A stretch of DNA of 64,000 nt from NCBI RefSeq assembly GCF_000208745.1, contig NC_030854.1, positions 7,653,053 through 7,717,052 on the forward strand, written 5' to 3'. The notes under the pieces were generated by a model. The model was given only the letters and a program-made list of their open reading frames with translations. It was not told the origin of the DNA and ran no database searches. The position numbers and the translations under genes were made by a program. Positions within the stretch are counted from its first letter, which is position 1; the number at the start of each line of letters is the position of its first letter. This DNA comes from Theobroma cacao (lineage: Eukaryota; Streptophyta; Magnoliopsida; Malvales; Malvaceae). This document shows positions 32,901 through 46,973 of the stretch, piece after piece.

Positions 32901-35574
32901 GAAAATCTCTTGTAAGTGTGCTAGAGCAAAAATGAACACTTGAAGATTGGATGCCTTCTAGACACATAATGGAAAATGGGTGACCTCTATAATAAAAGTC
33001 TATTTGTGTCTTTAAATTTGAGAATTGCGCTTGACATTGATTGGTTTACCTTGGTTTCTAAAGTTGTTTGCCTTTTTAATTGAAAACTTTAGTTGTCTAC
33101 CAATGCTTAAATATTAAGTGCATAATTCCTTGTCTATTTTCCTTTGAACTTTATTGATAAATCTTGGCTATGCAATTTGAATTGATATGATACATGCTAT
33201 AAATTTTATAATCTTGAAGGAAAAAGAGTCTAAAATTGAGCATGCACATATATTTAATCTTGAATGTATTATCATGCTCAAGTTCTTGCCTTGTTGGAAC
33301 TTTATTAATTTTGCTTGATCATGGAAAATTGTTTTGATAAAACTTCCTCACATTTTGTGAAATTAATTTCATATTATTCTTTAAAGGAAATATGACTTTG
33401 AGCATTACCTTGAACATAAAAGGGTTTGATGTTGATGATATGATGGCAAGATGAGCTTACATGTTTGATGTGCATGTTTACCTATTTTTGTTGTCTAAAC
33501 AAGATTGACCTTTTGATTTCCTTGAGTCTAAGACAATTTAACCATTTGAACAATCTTGATTTGCAATTTAGAATATACTTGAATAGTTTAAGATGGTTAA
33601 TAATGAGATTAATAAATTTTGACTGCTTAAATCAATACCTTTAAAGTAAAGATGAATGAACATGAGAGAATTGCCTACCACCCTTGAGTTTATCATGATT
33701 TATCAATTAAACAAGGTTGTTTCATGATGAAAATACTTAATGATTTGTTCTTATTAGATGTGCATGCTTGCTTGCAAGCTTGAATAGTCATAAGGGTATT
33801 TTTGTCCATACATTAAAAATTGTTGAAAATGTTAAATTTGATGCTTTTTATGCTTAAATGTTTCATAATATCCTTGTTGTTCATTTTATAAATGATATTC
33901 ATGCATCATGATAATAATTGAGTATATTAGAGGTATAAATTTATAAATGAGCTTTTAAAGCTATTTGTGTGCTTAATGGGAATCTAACTAGTAATTTGCA
34001 AATTATTTATTTCCAAAAATGGCACTCACATTGATCTTATTAATCATCTTGTCCTTACAAATGATAAAATTGAAAAATGGGAAATTTTTCATCAATGCTT
34101 AAATTTATTGATCTTATTATTACTCATTGGCCTATATAGATAACATTGTTTCTTGAAAATGGAATGTTCATGTGCTTACGTTGAAAAATTTCTCCTTGAG
34201 AATTTGAATGTTCAAATCCTTAGTCTAGAATCAATTCTTGAAATAAGCTTCATGATTGTGCTTAAATGATTGTTTCAAGATTGAATTATTGTCTAGGCTT
34301 ATGAATTTGATTATGATGAACTCGTTGAACCTCATGAAAAAGCATTTTTGGTTCATCTATTATTTTGGTCAAGTCACATACTCATATAACATTTAAACTT
34401 GTTTGAATCAAAACCAAAACTTGACTTGAGCTAGGTGTTTGAATATAAATTTGACTGTCAAGTTTGATCATGAAATATATTGAGTGTTGACATAGTTGAA
34501 AAATCTTTTGAATGTGCTTTTAAATGCTAACTATGTCTTCCACCAGCTTAAATGATTATATGATCTAAAGACTTTGTGTGCATCCAACTTTAGCTTATAG
34601 GTTACCATGAATGACTTGAAGTTTTAAAATGAAAAATAGCTTATAGCTCGAGTTAGTAATGAATGCCTAATGAGCTTTGATTGAATGTGTTTTTTTTTTT
34701 TGACAATTGGTATTCATTAATGTTTGGATGCTCATTTTTACATATTCATGAGTTGAGTGTTTTATTTCCAATATTTCATAACAAATGGTATCATTTATAA
34801 ATCATGAATCGTTGAAAAATAGCATGTACTTTGAACTTCAATAATTGCATTTTTTTTGGTATATGTCCATATCTTTGGAAGAGTGAAATCATGCTTGCAT
34901 TTCATGGAAATAATTGGAATCATGATTGGTGAAGATAGCCAAGATTTTCCTTGCAATCATGCTTGTGCTTGCTTAATTATAACATTCCTTTATATAATTG
35001 CAACATGTGTTAAGTGCTTTGGTAAAGCTTCATTGACAATGATATTTTCTTGATATGAATATTCACTTTGAATTGATAGTGTCATATATGATTTGGAGAA
35101 CATTTCCTGAAATGCTTGCTTGAAAATATTTTGGACGAATGATTACTTGACAATGATTTGAAAGAATGCTTGCTTAATGACAATGTTCTCTTAATAGTTG
35201 ATGATGTGCTTTTATTAAGGAAATTCTTCTTAAATTGCCATTCTATATATATAAATTAGAGAATTCTTATGAAATGATTAACATCACTTGGTTGGCAATG
35301 CTTGATGATGCTTAATGATTACGCTTGATGAAATTGAAAATTACTTATTGATGCTTGAAAATGATTAGAAATAATGCTTGATGACTATTGATACCTTGGA
35401 CATACCAAGGAACTACCTTCCACATATATCTTGAGAAACTAAGTATTTGATGCATATGTTGAATATCCTTTTAAATGTTCGTACTTATCTAGTTACATGA
35501 ACACTTGAATATTAGATGAACATATTGAATATCTACTGATAATTCTATTTTATAGAATTATTTTACTCTAATTT
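32901..35574 (+). mobile_element. Copia H internal non-coding region
   Basis: AT-rich sequence with many short repeats of GCTTGA and TGATGCTTGA, and no protease, integrase, RT or RNase H motif in any frame. Its position between gag and the polypurine tracts is where pol should be, so H is a gag-only, non-autonomous element. Confidence 0.6.
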
Positions 35575-36994
35575 TGTTATTAAATATTAGCTAAGTCCTC
35601 AATTTTCAATTGTTATTTTATTTATTTTTAGTAGTTTTTATAATTAGGTTACTTTTAGTTAGTTATTTTAATTTTATGTTATTTCTTTTAATTTGTTTAT
35701 TATTGATTAGTTTTTATATTTTTTGTAGGATTAAAAGTGATTAGGCTTAATTTTGGAAAGTAAGGTGTAGATAGACCCAGAATCTGGTTGCATATGCTTC
35801 AGTATTTTGGCTATATCTAGAGCTACAGAACTCCAAATGATGTGATTCTTGGACCAGTGGAAATCTAAGAGACATAGCTACAACTTTTATGATGATCACT
35901 TTGCCCAGTTCTACATTAAAGATAAATAAAATAGCGTCGGCAAATAGCCAGACGTACTGTGCCGGGAAAGAAAATTTGTAAAGATTGACAATTGAATTTT
36001 GGGCCTCTTATTATACTTTTAAGCCCAATTAAACCCTAAGTCAGCTTAAGGCACTTTAGGTTAAGTTTATTATTATAAATAGGATATGTTTAATAACATT
36101 AAAAAAAAAAAACCTTTGGGAGCTTCAAGAAACTAGAAGTTGAGGCTGAAACTTGGAGATCAAGACGGCAAATATTGTTTTGTTTTATTCCTTAGCTTTT
36201 ATCTTTCTTGATACTTTCAATGGTTGAATTTTATATAATGTTATTTTATTTTGAGATTATGAGTAGCTAAATTTCTTTTTCTAGGATTGCAATTGAACTC
36301 ACATGTAGTTTAAGTTTTTAATCTCTATCTTACTTATTTTTAATGGAATTTGAATTGTTTATTCCAATTTGTTCTTAATGCTTTTAATTGCTTGGCCACC
36401 AATTAAATTGATTTAGGAACCTAAACAAACTTGGGAAAGGGAGTCTAGAGTAGACTGAAATTGGGATAGCATATGATCATATTAATTGATTTGCGTATAG
36501 GATAGGGATATACCTATAGGCCATATGTAGCCAGATTAGAGCCTGAACTTAATGAGTCTGTTTTAATTTCAATTCACATAGGGATATAGTGTTTTGATTA
36601 AAATAGATATTTTTATAGGACGAGTCGGGAGACCCTTATAAATAATTGAGGACTCTAAGTTAGCAATTCAACCTGTTGAAACAATTCAACCTGTTGAAAT
36701 AAGTTAAGGAAGAGAGGTAAGATTTAGATGAAGTGTGAGGGATATTGTGATCCTAGGCTTGTTTGATTTGATATTTTTTAAATGTTATTATTATTTTGAT
36801 TTTTCTTGTTGATTTTAATTTTAGTTAATTAGTTTTAGTTAATTAATTAATTTTGATTATTTGGATAGGATTAAATTATTCTAATTTTAGTACTTAGTAA
36901 AGTTTTAGATCAATTCCCTGTGGGATCGATACCCTGCTTGCTAATATACTATCTATTCGATACGTATACTTGCATAGTAGGATTTTAACTAACA
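35575..36994 (+). mobile_element. Possible LTR insertion inside Copia H
   Basis: Candidate LTR from TGTTATTAAATATTAGC to TTAACTAACA. It is followed by AAGTTTTGGGCG, which resembles the AAGTTTTTGGCGCC leader that follows LTRs in Athila/Tat-type Gypsy elements. The block CAATTCCCTGTGGGATCGAT near 36910 is also typical of such LTR ends. Flanking 5-mers are AATTT and AGTTT (four of five match). Boundaries and class are tentative. Confidence 0.35.
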
Positions 36995-37189
36995 AGTTTT
37001 GGGCGAATGCTCATTTATTCTAGACTCATTATTTCTCTACTAACAGTTGGTCTTCTATAGACATTTTGTTTTTATGATTATTAAGGGGGAGTTTATCATT
37101 AACATTTATCAAATTGGTATCATGAGCACTTGAGATCTTCAACAACAAGTTATGGTGAGAATTCGACATTTAGTGCTTTTCATTATTGG
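36995..37189 (+). mobile_element. Copia H internal segment with a polypurine tract
   Basis: Contains AAGGGGGAG at 37083-37091, the first of several such tracts in the 3' part of H. It ends at the TAATA duplication of solo LTR C4. Confidence 0.55.
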
Positions 37190-38757
37190 TAATATGTCAC
37201 AACCCGGTACTCTTTTCGAGCCCGTGACAATCTCCGCGATGTCTCGATAGACATTCCTTACCTGGAATGCCAACTGAAACCTCGCAAGGCTATTGCATCA
37301 GTTTTCCGCCGCCCCTGTGAGTAACAGTTATTAAATACCATGTTTTAAAGAAATATTGACCAATTTCAAATCAAAAACAATCAAAAAGTAATTTCTACTA
37401 CACATGGGTATTTTGGTCATTTTATCCAAATTTTTCGAACCTTGGTAAAAATATGATATACGAGTAATAAGCATCCATTTCATGTCTAAAAATAAGTTTC
37501 GTTGTCTAATTCATCAATTTAAAGTGAGATTATAGCTATTTAAATTAAATAAAAATATTAAATAAAATATTTTATTTTCTTATAAAACAATATTTATAGA
37601 ACTTTGCGTAAATAATTTTTGTAGCGTAAAAGTAAAATAAATTCATACATACAGTGGCACCCGTAGCCAGGTATACAAGATTTCTACAATGACATATGGG
37701 CCCCCAAAATAACCAAAATAAACACGATTGTAAACCTGCGATTTCTAAGGGTGCGAATCCAACAGCAAACCCTCGACAAAATCAGCGGTCTACAGACTGC
37801 CTTGAGCCTGAAATGGTTGAAAGAAGGGTGGTGAGTTTTTATAAACCTAGTGAGTAAGCAAATTTCCATCTAAAACATCTAAAATCGAGTAAATGGAGAT
37901 AATTTAAAATATCTCATCATAATATGATTCATAACATCAAATCTCATTTCATTTCATAAAAAAATCAACAATGCTTATGATTCTCTTAAAACTTGGCTCA
38001 TGCCAAAAACTTGCACTCAATGACACATTGGCCCAGGGCATCTAACCGAGTCCGCCAAGGTTGTTAAAATTACATATGAGTATAAAACTCTTTTTTTTTT
38101 CATTTAAAAGCACAGCCCTTCCTTGGCGTTGGCTAAGTTTCACCTTCACGTGGTGGTTCGACATGAAGTGAATTCTAACGTTACCTTAGGAGATACCCTC
38201 CGCGCCTCTCGTACCAAGGTAAAATATAATCGGGTTTACCGTGCCCCTCTAATAAGCTGGTCCACAGAAACCCGCTCACTGTAGTAAGCTAATCAAATAA
38301 CCCACCAATTCAATAAAATTTTCGACAGCATGACATGGCTAATATAATATTACCGGCCTGTCAAGGCAATGCAAAACAATTCATATATTCCACACAAACG
38401 CAAATCCAGCCATGCTTGCCATCACATTGTCATAAGCCATCAATTCAAACCATATGTCAAAACATATATATAACACAAGTATACAGTCTCCACTTACTCA
38501 ATTTCCAAAACCAATATTCAATTTCAAAACAAGTTATAAATCTCATTTCATTTAATCAACACTTCAATTGTAAAACATAATAGTTTGCAATTTAAATTCA
38601 TTTTTCTTTAAAACATAAAAACGGGTATAAACTACTTTAGATAGCTAAGATGAAAGTTTGATTACTCACCATAGCAAGAGTTTGGAGTACTCCTATTCTT
38701 GGTCCTCGGGCACAATAACTTTACCCTTATCAAAGGGCTCACCACCTATATATAATA

Positions 38758-41712
38758 TGTAAAGCCCGACCTTATAAAATACTATTCATGACATACATGT
38801 GATGATAGCATGATTGCATGCTAGGAGAGTCTCGAAAAATTTACAAAAGTCGGTATTGTACCTAGAGGTACAACAAAGTTTATTTAATCCTCGAACTAGA
38901 TCAAATAGGAATTTTAAGGTGAGATTAAGAGTTTCACAGTTCATGGATGACTTAAAATGGTAATTTGGAGTTTGAGGATCAATTTGGAGTCAAATCGGAA
39001 TTTTCACTAACTAGGGGCAAAATGGTCATTTGCCACCTGGGGACAAAATGGGAATTTTAGAAAAGATTTTTTTGACCCCATTTGACTTATTAGAGTATAA
39101 TTTGACTTATTGAAGTATGATTTGAGGTTTAGAAGTGAAAAATTTTAATTTCGGTATAATTTGGAGTATAGGGGTAAAATGGTAATTTTGCCACCTCAGG
39201 GGCAAAATTGTAATTTTCCACCACCAGGATATTTTTTCCAGCACATGGTCTTCCTTTGTCTTCATCTTTGACCCTTGACTAAACATGTGGTGGAGATAAA
39301 ATGTTTAAATTTTTAAAATTTTAAAAACGGGCCAATGACATGATGCCATGTGTCATGCCTTTATTAATTTATTATTTTCCTTTTTAAAAGGCACAAAATC
39401 AGCCCATCTTCCACCCCATGGCCGGCCAAACCAGCAAGAAGAGAGAGAAAACAAAAACAAAACCCTAGAGAGAGAAAATCAAAGAAAAAGTGTGAATTTT
39501 CAAGGAAATTAAGTGAAAAAGGTGAGTTTTTTCTATTAAGCTTGAGTTTTCTTATTCCCAAGCATTTCTCTTTATTTTCCATGATTAAATTACATGTTTT
39601 CATGATGAATTCAATTCTGAAAAAATGGGTTAGGAGAGAGAAAGTTGTTGGATTTATTTGATTTTAATTTATGTTAGTGTTTTTAGTTAGTTTAGCATAT
39701 TTAGAAACAAAACAACAAGAAAAGAATTTATTTTCTCCCCCAACCATTAATGGCTGAATTTACCATGTAGTGAGTGAGGATGAGTTTGATTTTATTCTAG
39801 GAGAATTGGTTAAGGAATAATGAATTATGAGCCTAGAAAAATAATGAGAATTTTCGGAGCAAAAATACGAATTTTTACCCACTAGGGGTATTTTCGTAAT
39901 TTGCTGTTGGGACTGATAATTTGCACCACACTGAGGGACATTAAGTTAATTTGGGTGCAATTGAGGTATAGAAACTGAAAAGAATTAAATTGGAGTTTAA
40001 ACGGACCCGTTAGGAATTTAATCGGGTGATAAGACGAATTAGGCCAATACCGGGTTTAGATAGTTACCAGTGCATTTTTGCATTCCATATCATGCATTGG
40101 TAGTCTAAATTAGTTTAATTTTGATTTAGTACCAACTTGGTGAAACTCTCGATTTTGTACTGTGTCAAGGTGGTGAGTCCTCCGATAAAGGCAAGGAAAT
40201 TGCATCCGAGGACCAGTAGACAGAGTGCTTCGAAAGTCTGCATTCTAGACATTGTGAGTAAACTTACTGTCATTTTAATTATCTAGGGTGGTTTTTAGAT
40301 GCTTTCATGAATTCTATGGAAAAAGGAATTTAAAAAGATAAATTTTCATGTTTTATGAATAAATGAGTTTCAATGAAATTAAATTATAAATTGTTTTGAA
40401 ATTAATAGTGATTTTGAAAAATAGAGTACACGGAGACTGTTAATTGTGGCAATTTGATTGTTTAAATTAACTGGCTTATGATAAATCGAGCATGATTGGC
40501 TAGTTGGCAATTGTATTGAAATGCGAATTGTTTGGTTACCTTGAAAAACTACGAATTACAAAATTGCCATATCATGTTATTGAGTTTTATTATATGGTGG
40601 ATTATATATTAATTAATCACTGCAGTAGGGGGTTTCTGTGGACCAGCCTTTTAGAGGGGCACGGTAAACCCCATTATATTCTTACCTCGAACGGAGAGGC
40701 GCGTAGGGTATCTCCTGGGGTAAAGTTTAGGGTTCACTTCACGCTAAACCACCACGTGAGGGGGAACTCAGCCAACGCCAAGGAACGGCTATGTTTTCAA
40801 AACAAAAACATGATTTATGTGAAATGTGAATTTTAATAGCCTTGGCGGTCTCGGTAGGATGCCTCGGCCAAGGTGTCCCCGAGAATGGATTTATGGCACA
40901 AGCCTAGATTTTTATGAGATTCATAAGCCTCTTTACGTGTTTTGAACAAAATGTGTTCTAATGCTATAACCCAGTTTATGATGATTTACTTTATTGTCTC
41001 CATGTACTCAACTCTAGATGTTTATGATGATGTTTGTTTACTCATTGGGATTTTATAATCTCACCACCCTCCTTTCCACCCATTTCAGGTTCAGTATAGA
41101 CTGTAGATAGCTGATCTCATCGAGGACTACAGTGGGATCTGCATTTTCCAAACCGTAGGTTCACAGTCCTCTTTACTTTTGTTTATTCGGGGGCACTCTT
41201 GTTATTGTAAATTAAATTAAATATTTTGGCTTACTGTATTTAAGTATGTATAAATTTATTTAGCTTTTACGTTATAAAAATTATTCACGTATAACTCTAT
41301 AAATATTGTTTTATAAGAAAATAGAATATTTTACTTAATATTTCTTTTATTTTCTTATTATATTCAAATAACCATAATTTCGTTTTAAATGAAGATTTTA
41401 GACTTTTAAACTCATTTTGAATATGAATTGTGTGTTTTGTACTTGTATATTACGTTTTAGCCAGTTTTAAAATTTTTGAGAAAAATGACCAAAATACCCT
41501 TGTGAGACGAAAAATTAATATTTTATTTGTTTAAAGTTGGAAATAGCTTAAAATATTTTAGAACACGATATTTGACAATGGTTGCTCACAAAGGAACAGA
41601 GAAACTGATAGTAAAGCCTTGCGGGGTTTCGGGTTGACATTCCGGGCAATAAGTGTCTACCGGGACACCGCGGCGGTTGTCACGGGCTCGAGGGGAGTAC
41701 CGGGTCGTGACA
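38758..41712 (+). mobile_element. Solo LTR C3 nested in C4, TSD TAATA
   Basis: 2,955 bp on the plus strand, TGTAAAGCCCGACC to CGGGTCGTGACA. TAATA duplications lie at 38753-38757 and 41713-41717. It is inserted in opposite orientation into C4. The leader block is intact: GGCCGGCC (39420-39427), AAACCCTAG (39460-39468), donor-like AAAGGTGAGT (39518-39527), acceptor-like TTTCAG ending 41088. Confidence 0.94.
39420..39527 (+). promoter_or_regulatory. Leader block of LTR C3: GGCCGGCC, telo-box, splice donor
   Basis: Three motifs in fixed order. GGCCGGCC is an 8-bp palindrome, AAACCCTAG is the plant telo-box found in many 5' leaders, and AAAGGTGAGT fits a plant 5' splice site. The same order is present in C2 and C4 and decayed in C1. 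Confidence 0.55.
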
Positions 41713-42018
41713 TAATACACGACACGTAATTCAATATATTTGTGCCAAACTGTTATAAAACTATTTCAGGCTCTATATAAATGCATGACATTGAATGAGA
41801 ATTGTCCGAATAATCACTTAAAGACGGTATTCTACGTGGGTTCAATTATGATCGGACTGAACTTGTATTCGACCTAACTCGAACTATACACTATTGAATT
41901 AACCAAAACATCTTATTCAACTTCAAATATATTCATTACACTTCTAATATTCCAAATACACCAAAGTACCTCAATAAGCTTGATTGTAACTTAATTCATT
42001 GTAACCGAAATTCATTCC

Positions 42019-45002
42019 TGTCAAGCCCGACTCTACAATATGTTTATTATGCCATTCTTAGATAAGAATGCATGTTTGCTTACTTGAGTACCTCGAAAAT
42101 CGTTAAAAGACGACAATGTACCAAATGGTACAATTAAGTTGAATTAAGCCTCGAACTAGTTCAAATAGAGATTTTAAGATGAAATTGAGAATTTTAAAAC
42201 CCCAAAATGACTTAAAATGGTGATTCGGAGTTTGAGAACCGATTTGAAGTCAAATTAGAATTTTCATGATTTAGGGGCAAAATGGTCATTTTGTCACTCG
42301 AGGTTAAAATTGGAATGTTGGAAGAAGTTTTTGATCACGATTGACTATTTAGAACATATTTTGAGTTTGAGAAGTGAAAAATTTTAATTTCGACATTTTT
42401 TCGAGCATAGGGGTAAAATAGTCATTTTGCCACCTTAAGGGTAAAATTGTAATTTTGCACCACCCAACACTTGTCCAGCACATGGATTTTACCCAATATT
42501 ATCATAAATAATTCAGGAAATTTAAGTGGTGGAGAGAGATTGCTTAATGGCTAAGTATGACACATGGACCAATGGAATGGTGACATATGTCAAATTTATA
42601 TCCATTTATTTTTTTGGCTTAAAAATCAGCATAAAATCAGCCCATTTCTCTTCATATGGCCGGCCAAAGCAAGAACAAAGGAAGAAAAGAAGAACACAAA
42701 CCCTAGGTGGAAAAATTCAAGGGAAACGTGTGAAAATTCAAGTAATCAAGCAATCAAAGGTAAAATTTCTTAATTTCGACTTGTGATCTACCTTTCCCAC
42801 GCATTATTTTGCATTTTCCATGGTTGAATCACAAGATATCATGAAGGATTCATGGCTGACTGAATTTAGAGAGAGAAGATTTGATGATTTATTTGGTTAG
42901 ATTTTGAGATATTTTAGTATTTATAGTTGATTTATCATGTTTGGAAGGAAAACAAGAAAAATCACATGTTCAAGGATTCTTCATTGGCCGAATTTTCCAT
43001 GTAGAGTGTGGATGATGATTTTGATTTTATTTGAAGTGAATTGGTTAGGAAATGATGAATTGTGGTGAGAAAATCAAGTAGGAAAAATCACGGTGTTGAT
43101 GCACTCAAAATGGCTGAATTTTTCAAGAGAAAATGTGAGAATGATTTTGCCACATTTTAAGTTATTTAAATTGTGTTTAATGATTTGGAGTATTGGGAGA
43201 AAAATGGAGTTAATTGGAGTTGAATTGGACATATTGGCCAACTAATCGAGTGATAGATCGAATTAAGCCAATACCGATTTAATTAAGGACCCAAATGAAT
43301 TTGTGTAGAATACCGTGTCTAGACGGTAATCCGTACAATTTACATTCCATTTCATGCATCCATATAGTTTTATAAAGGTTTAGCACCAATGTGGTAAATT
43401 GCTTGATTGTGCATTATGTCTAGGTGGTGAATCCTCCGATAAGGATAAAGAAATTGTACCCGAGGGTCGATAGTCGGAGCACTCTAAAAAAATTCGACTC
43501 CCGAAATAGTGAGTAACCTTATCATCATCTTAATTATCTAAAGTATGTTTTATTCGATTTTGTGAATTTTATGGAAAATGAATTAAATGATTAATTTTTT
43601 GGTTTTATAAAAAAATGTGATTTAATGAAAATAATTTTATAAAATTGTTTTAAAATTGAATGATGGTTTGAAAATAGAGTAATTGGAGACTGTTTTTGTG
43701 TGTTGTAAATTCATGATTCTAATTGATTGGCTTATGGCAATATTGGCATGGATGGTTGATTTGATAAATGTGTTGGAAATGTATAAATTGTTGATTTACC
43801 TTGAAAGGCTGTAAAATAAAATAAAATAATTACCATGTCATGCTATTGCAAATTTTATTATATGGTGGGTTTAATTTGCTGTAGTGGGCAGGTTTTCTGT
43901 GGACTAGCCTATTAGAGGGGCACGAAATCCCGTTATATTTTACCTCGGTTGGAGAGGCGAGTAGGGTAACTCCCGAGGTATAACTTTAGAGTTCACTTCA
44001 TGCCAAACCATTACATGAGGGTGAACTCAGCCAATGCCAAGGAATGGCTACGATTTCAAAATAAAAATATAATTTATGCGTACATGACTTTTTAACAGCC
44101 TTGGCGAACTCGGTTGGGATAGCCCTCGGCCAAAATTCCTTGATAACTGAGTATGATAATGATTTTTGGCACGAGCCAAGTTTTTCAAGAAATCATAAGC
44201 CTGAATGATTATTTGGATGAAATAAATCTATTTTATCTTATTAAATCGAGTTTGAAATGCTATGAATTATTTTTATGCTAATCTGTTTTATCTGTCTCCA
44301 TATACTCAGCTTTAGATATTTTAGATGGTATTTGTTTATTCACTGGGATTATATAATCTCACCACCCTCATTTCCACCCATTTCAGGCTCAGGATAGTCG
44401 GTAGATAGCTCATTGCGTTGAGGGCTACAGTTAGACTTGCATCCTCAAAAACTGTAGGTTTACCTCTTTTGATACTTTTGGTCGTTCGTGGACCCATGTG
44501 TCATTGTAAATTAAATTTTATACTTTGGTTATCTGTATTACAGCATGAATGAATTTATTTAGCTTTTACACTATAAAAATTATGTACCGGTAACTCTATA
44601 AATATTGTTTTATAAGAAGATAGAATATTTTATTAAATATTTTTATTATATTCAAATAGTCATAATTTCATTTTAAATGAAGGTTTTAGATGTTTAAACT
44701 TATTTTTAATTATGAATTATGTGTTTTATACTCACATACTACATTTTTAGCTAGTTTCAGAATTTTTGGGGAAAAATGACCAAAATGTCCCTGTGAGACA
44801 GAAATCATTTTTTTTTATTGATTTAAGTTGGAAATAGCTTAAAATCTTTTAGAACATGATATTTGGCAACGGTTACTCACAAGGGAAATGAGAAACTGAG
44901 ATTAAAGTTATGCGGGGTTTCGATTGACATTTCGAGTAATGAGTGTCGATCGGGACACCGCGGCGGTTGTCACTGGCTCGAGGGGAGTATCGGGTCGTGA
45001 TA
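42019..45002 (+). mobile_element. Solo LTR C2 nested in C4, TSD ATTCC
   Basis: 2,984 bp on the plus strand, TGTCAAGCCCGAC to CGGGTCGTGATA (terminal CA mutated to TA). ATTCC duplications lie at 42014-42018 and 45003-45007. Leader block: GGCCGGCC (42658-42665), AAACCCTAG (42698-42706), donor-like AAAGGTAAAA (from 42756), acceptor-like TTTCAG ending 44386. Confidence 0.94.
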
Positions 45003-46208
45003 ATTCCCATTTTGGACTAACTTGCTAATCAGTGTCAACACAGTCCAATAAATGCATCTATATCATTAGGAATCAAATCCAAGTCCATCTACTATGATTT
45101 TCTCATTATTGTTCAAATCGTTTACTAAAGGAACCATACGTTTCCATAACCGTTTTCAATATCCGGCACCACAATTCATCGAATACAAGCTAAATAACAT
45201 GAGATATAACAAGATTCATCATCAATGTGTCCTTTAGTAAATTCGGCCAAAGAGGGTTTGATGAAGAACATGTGGTTTTCATGCTTGTTTTTCACATCGA
45301 GTATCACAAAACAACTAAAAACGCGTATATAGCATGAAATCTAACAAAACCCGTGATCAAAACCTCTCCCCGTAGGTTCGGCCAGTAAACTTTCCTTCAT
45401 GAAATCTTGAGTTTCAACTATGGAAAATGAAAAAGAGAGCATGAGAAAGGTAGATCTTAAGCTAAAATTGAAAAATCTTACCTTTGATTGCTTTGTCCTT
45501 TGAAATTTCACAAATTTCTCTTGAATTTTCCTCTCTAGGGTTTGTTTCTATTCTTTTCTCTTTGTTCTTTGCTTTGGCCGGCCAAGAGAGAGTGATTTGG
45601 GAGGAGTGTGTGCTGGTTGTTAAAGGGAATTATAAAAGGATTAAAATTTGCCACGTGTCACCATGTAATTGGTGCATGCTTAATACTTAACCATTAAGCA
45701 ATTTCTCACCACATGTAATCCCATAATTATCCAAAGTATAAAGTGACAATAGGTGAAATTCATGGGCTTGACAAGTGTCATGGTGATGTAAAATTTTAAC
45801 GTTTTGCCCTTATACTTGAAAAATGTCGGAATTAAAATTTTTCACTCCACAATTTCAAATTATGCTCCAAATAGTCAAACTTGGTCAAAAATTTCGTCCA
45901 ACATTCCAATTTTGCCCTCGGGTGACAAAATGACCATTTTACCCCTACGTTATAAAAATTCCCAATTGAACTCCAAATCAATCCTTGAACTCCAAATCAC
46001 CATATTAAGACATTTTAAGGTTCAATAACTCTCAAATACATCTTAAAATCTCTATTTGGACTAGTTCAAGGCTTTAATCAACTTAATTGTACCACTAGGT
46101 ACAATACCGACGTTTAATGATTTTTTCGATACATTCACTTATGCAAACATTCTATCAAGCCCATAAATGACATGACAAGTATATTATTGAGCTGGGCTTG
46201 ACATAATA

Positions 46209-46973
46209 TCTTTCTAACACCAAATTGATATTGTCTTTTATATAGCTTCTCACTTATGCTTGAATGATGATTTGATTAGTTAGTATCAAGCCTTAAGCTT
46301 TCTCAATTAGTATCTAACTTTAAAATTGGCATCAAGCTTTAGAATTGTTTCCTCACACTTGAGCTTTAAATTGTTCATATCCTTCTCGAATGAGTTTGAG
46401 CTTTGCAAATTGATTTGCTTGGTATGCTTAGAGTCCTTTCAAATAGGGAGCCTTTACTCGTATTTTACCAATTTATATAATGATCTTTAAAATGATTCTA
46501 TCTCTCAAAATTGATTTTGTGCTCATTTACTATTACAAAGGGGGAGCTTTTACTTATCTGTATCAATTGGAATATAATGCCTTAAATTGATCTTTAACAA
46601 TTGACATTGGAGCTAAATATTAGTGACATTATGGCTTACGTGCTTATTAAACATCTTTATGCTTACCTTCATTGAACTTTATAAATGCTATGCTTGTCAT
46701 GTCTTAAGTTTGAGTGTCTAAATGCTCACACTTCTAGACCTTTTGTGATATAACAAAAAGATGAGAAGGTTTACGAGCAAATTTGAAGACATGATGCATG
46801 TGTTGAGGGAGAGAATTTTAAATTTCATATCATCTTTAATCCCTTTTTACTTGAGCTTTAATATTTTTAAACAAAGGCTAAGAGACTAATAGAGTTAGGG
46901 GGAGCCTTCAAGAGTTTTCAAATGCAAATTATGCTGATATTTTTATCATATCAAAGGGATTATTGTTAGCTTT
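46209..46973 (+). mobile_element. Copia H 3' internal region with multiple polypurine tracts
   Basis: Non-coding. Contains AAAGGGGGAG at 46537-46546 and AGGGGGAG at 46897-46904, in addition to the tract at 37083. Multiplied polypurine tracts upstream of the 3' LTR are a known hallmark of Sireviruses. The segment immediately before the LTR reads TCAAAGGGATTAT. Confidence 0.65.

Larger units (their letters stand above)
37195..46203 (-). mobile_element. Solo LTR C4, TSD TAATA, containing solo LTRs C3 and C2
   Basis: On the minus strand the LTR starts at 46203 (TGTCAAGCCCAGC) and ends at 37195 (CGGGTTGTGACA). TAATA duplications lie at 37190-37194 and 46204-46208. Removing the two nested LTRs and one copy of each of their duplications leaves about 3.06 kb, the normal length of family C. 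It lies within Copia H. Its own sequence is at 37195-38757, 41713-42018 and 45003-46203. CTAGGGTTT (45535-45543) and GGCCGGCC (45576-45583) mark the leader block on the minus strand. Confidence 0.92.
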
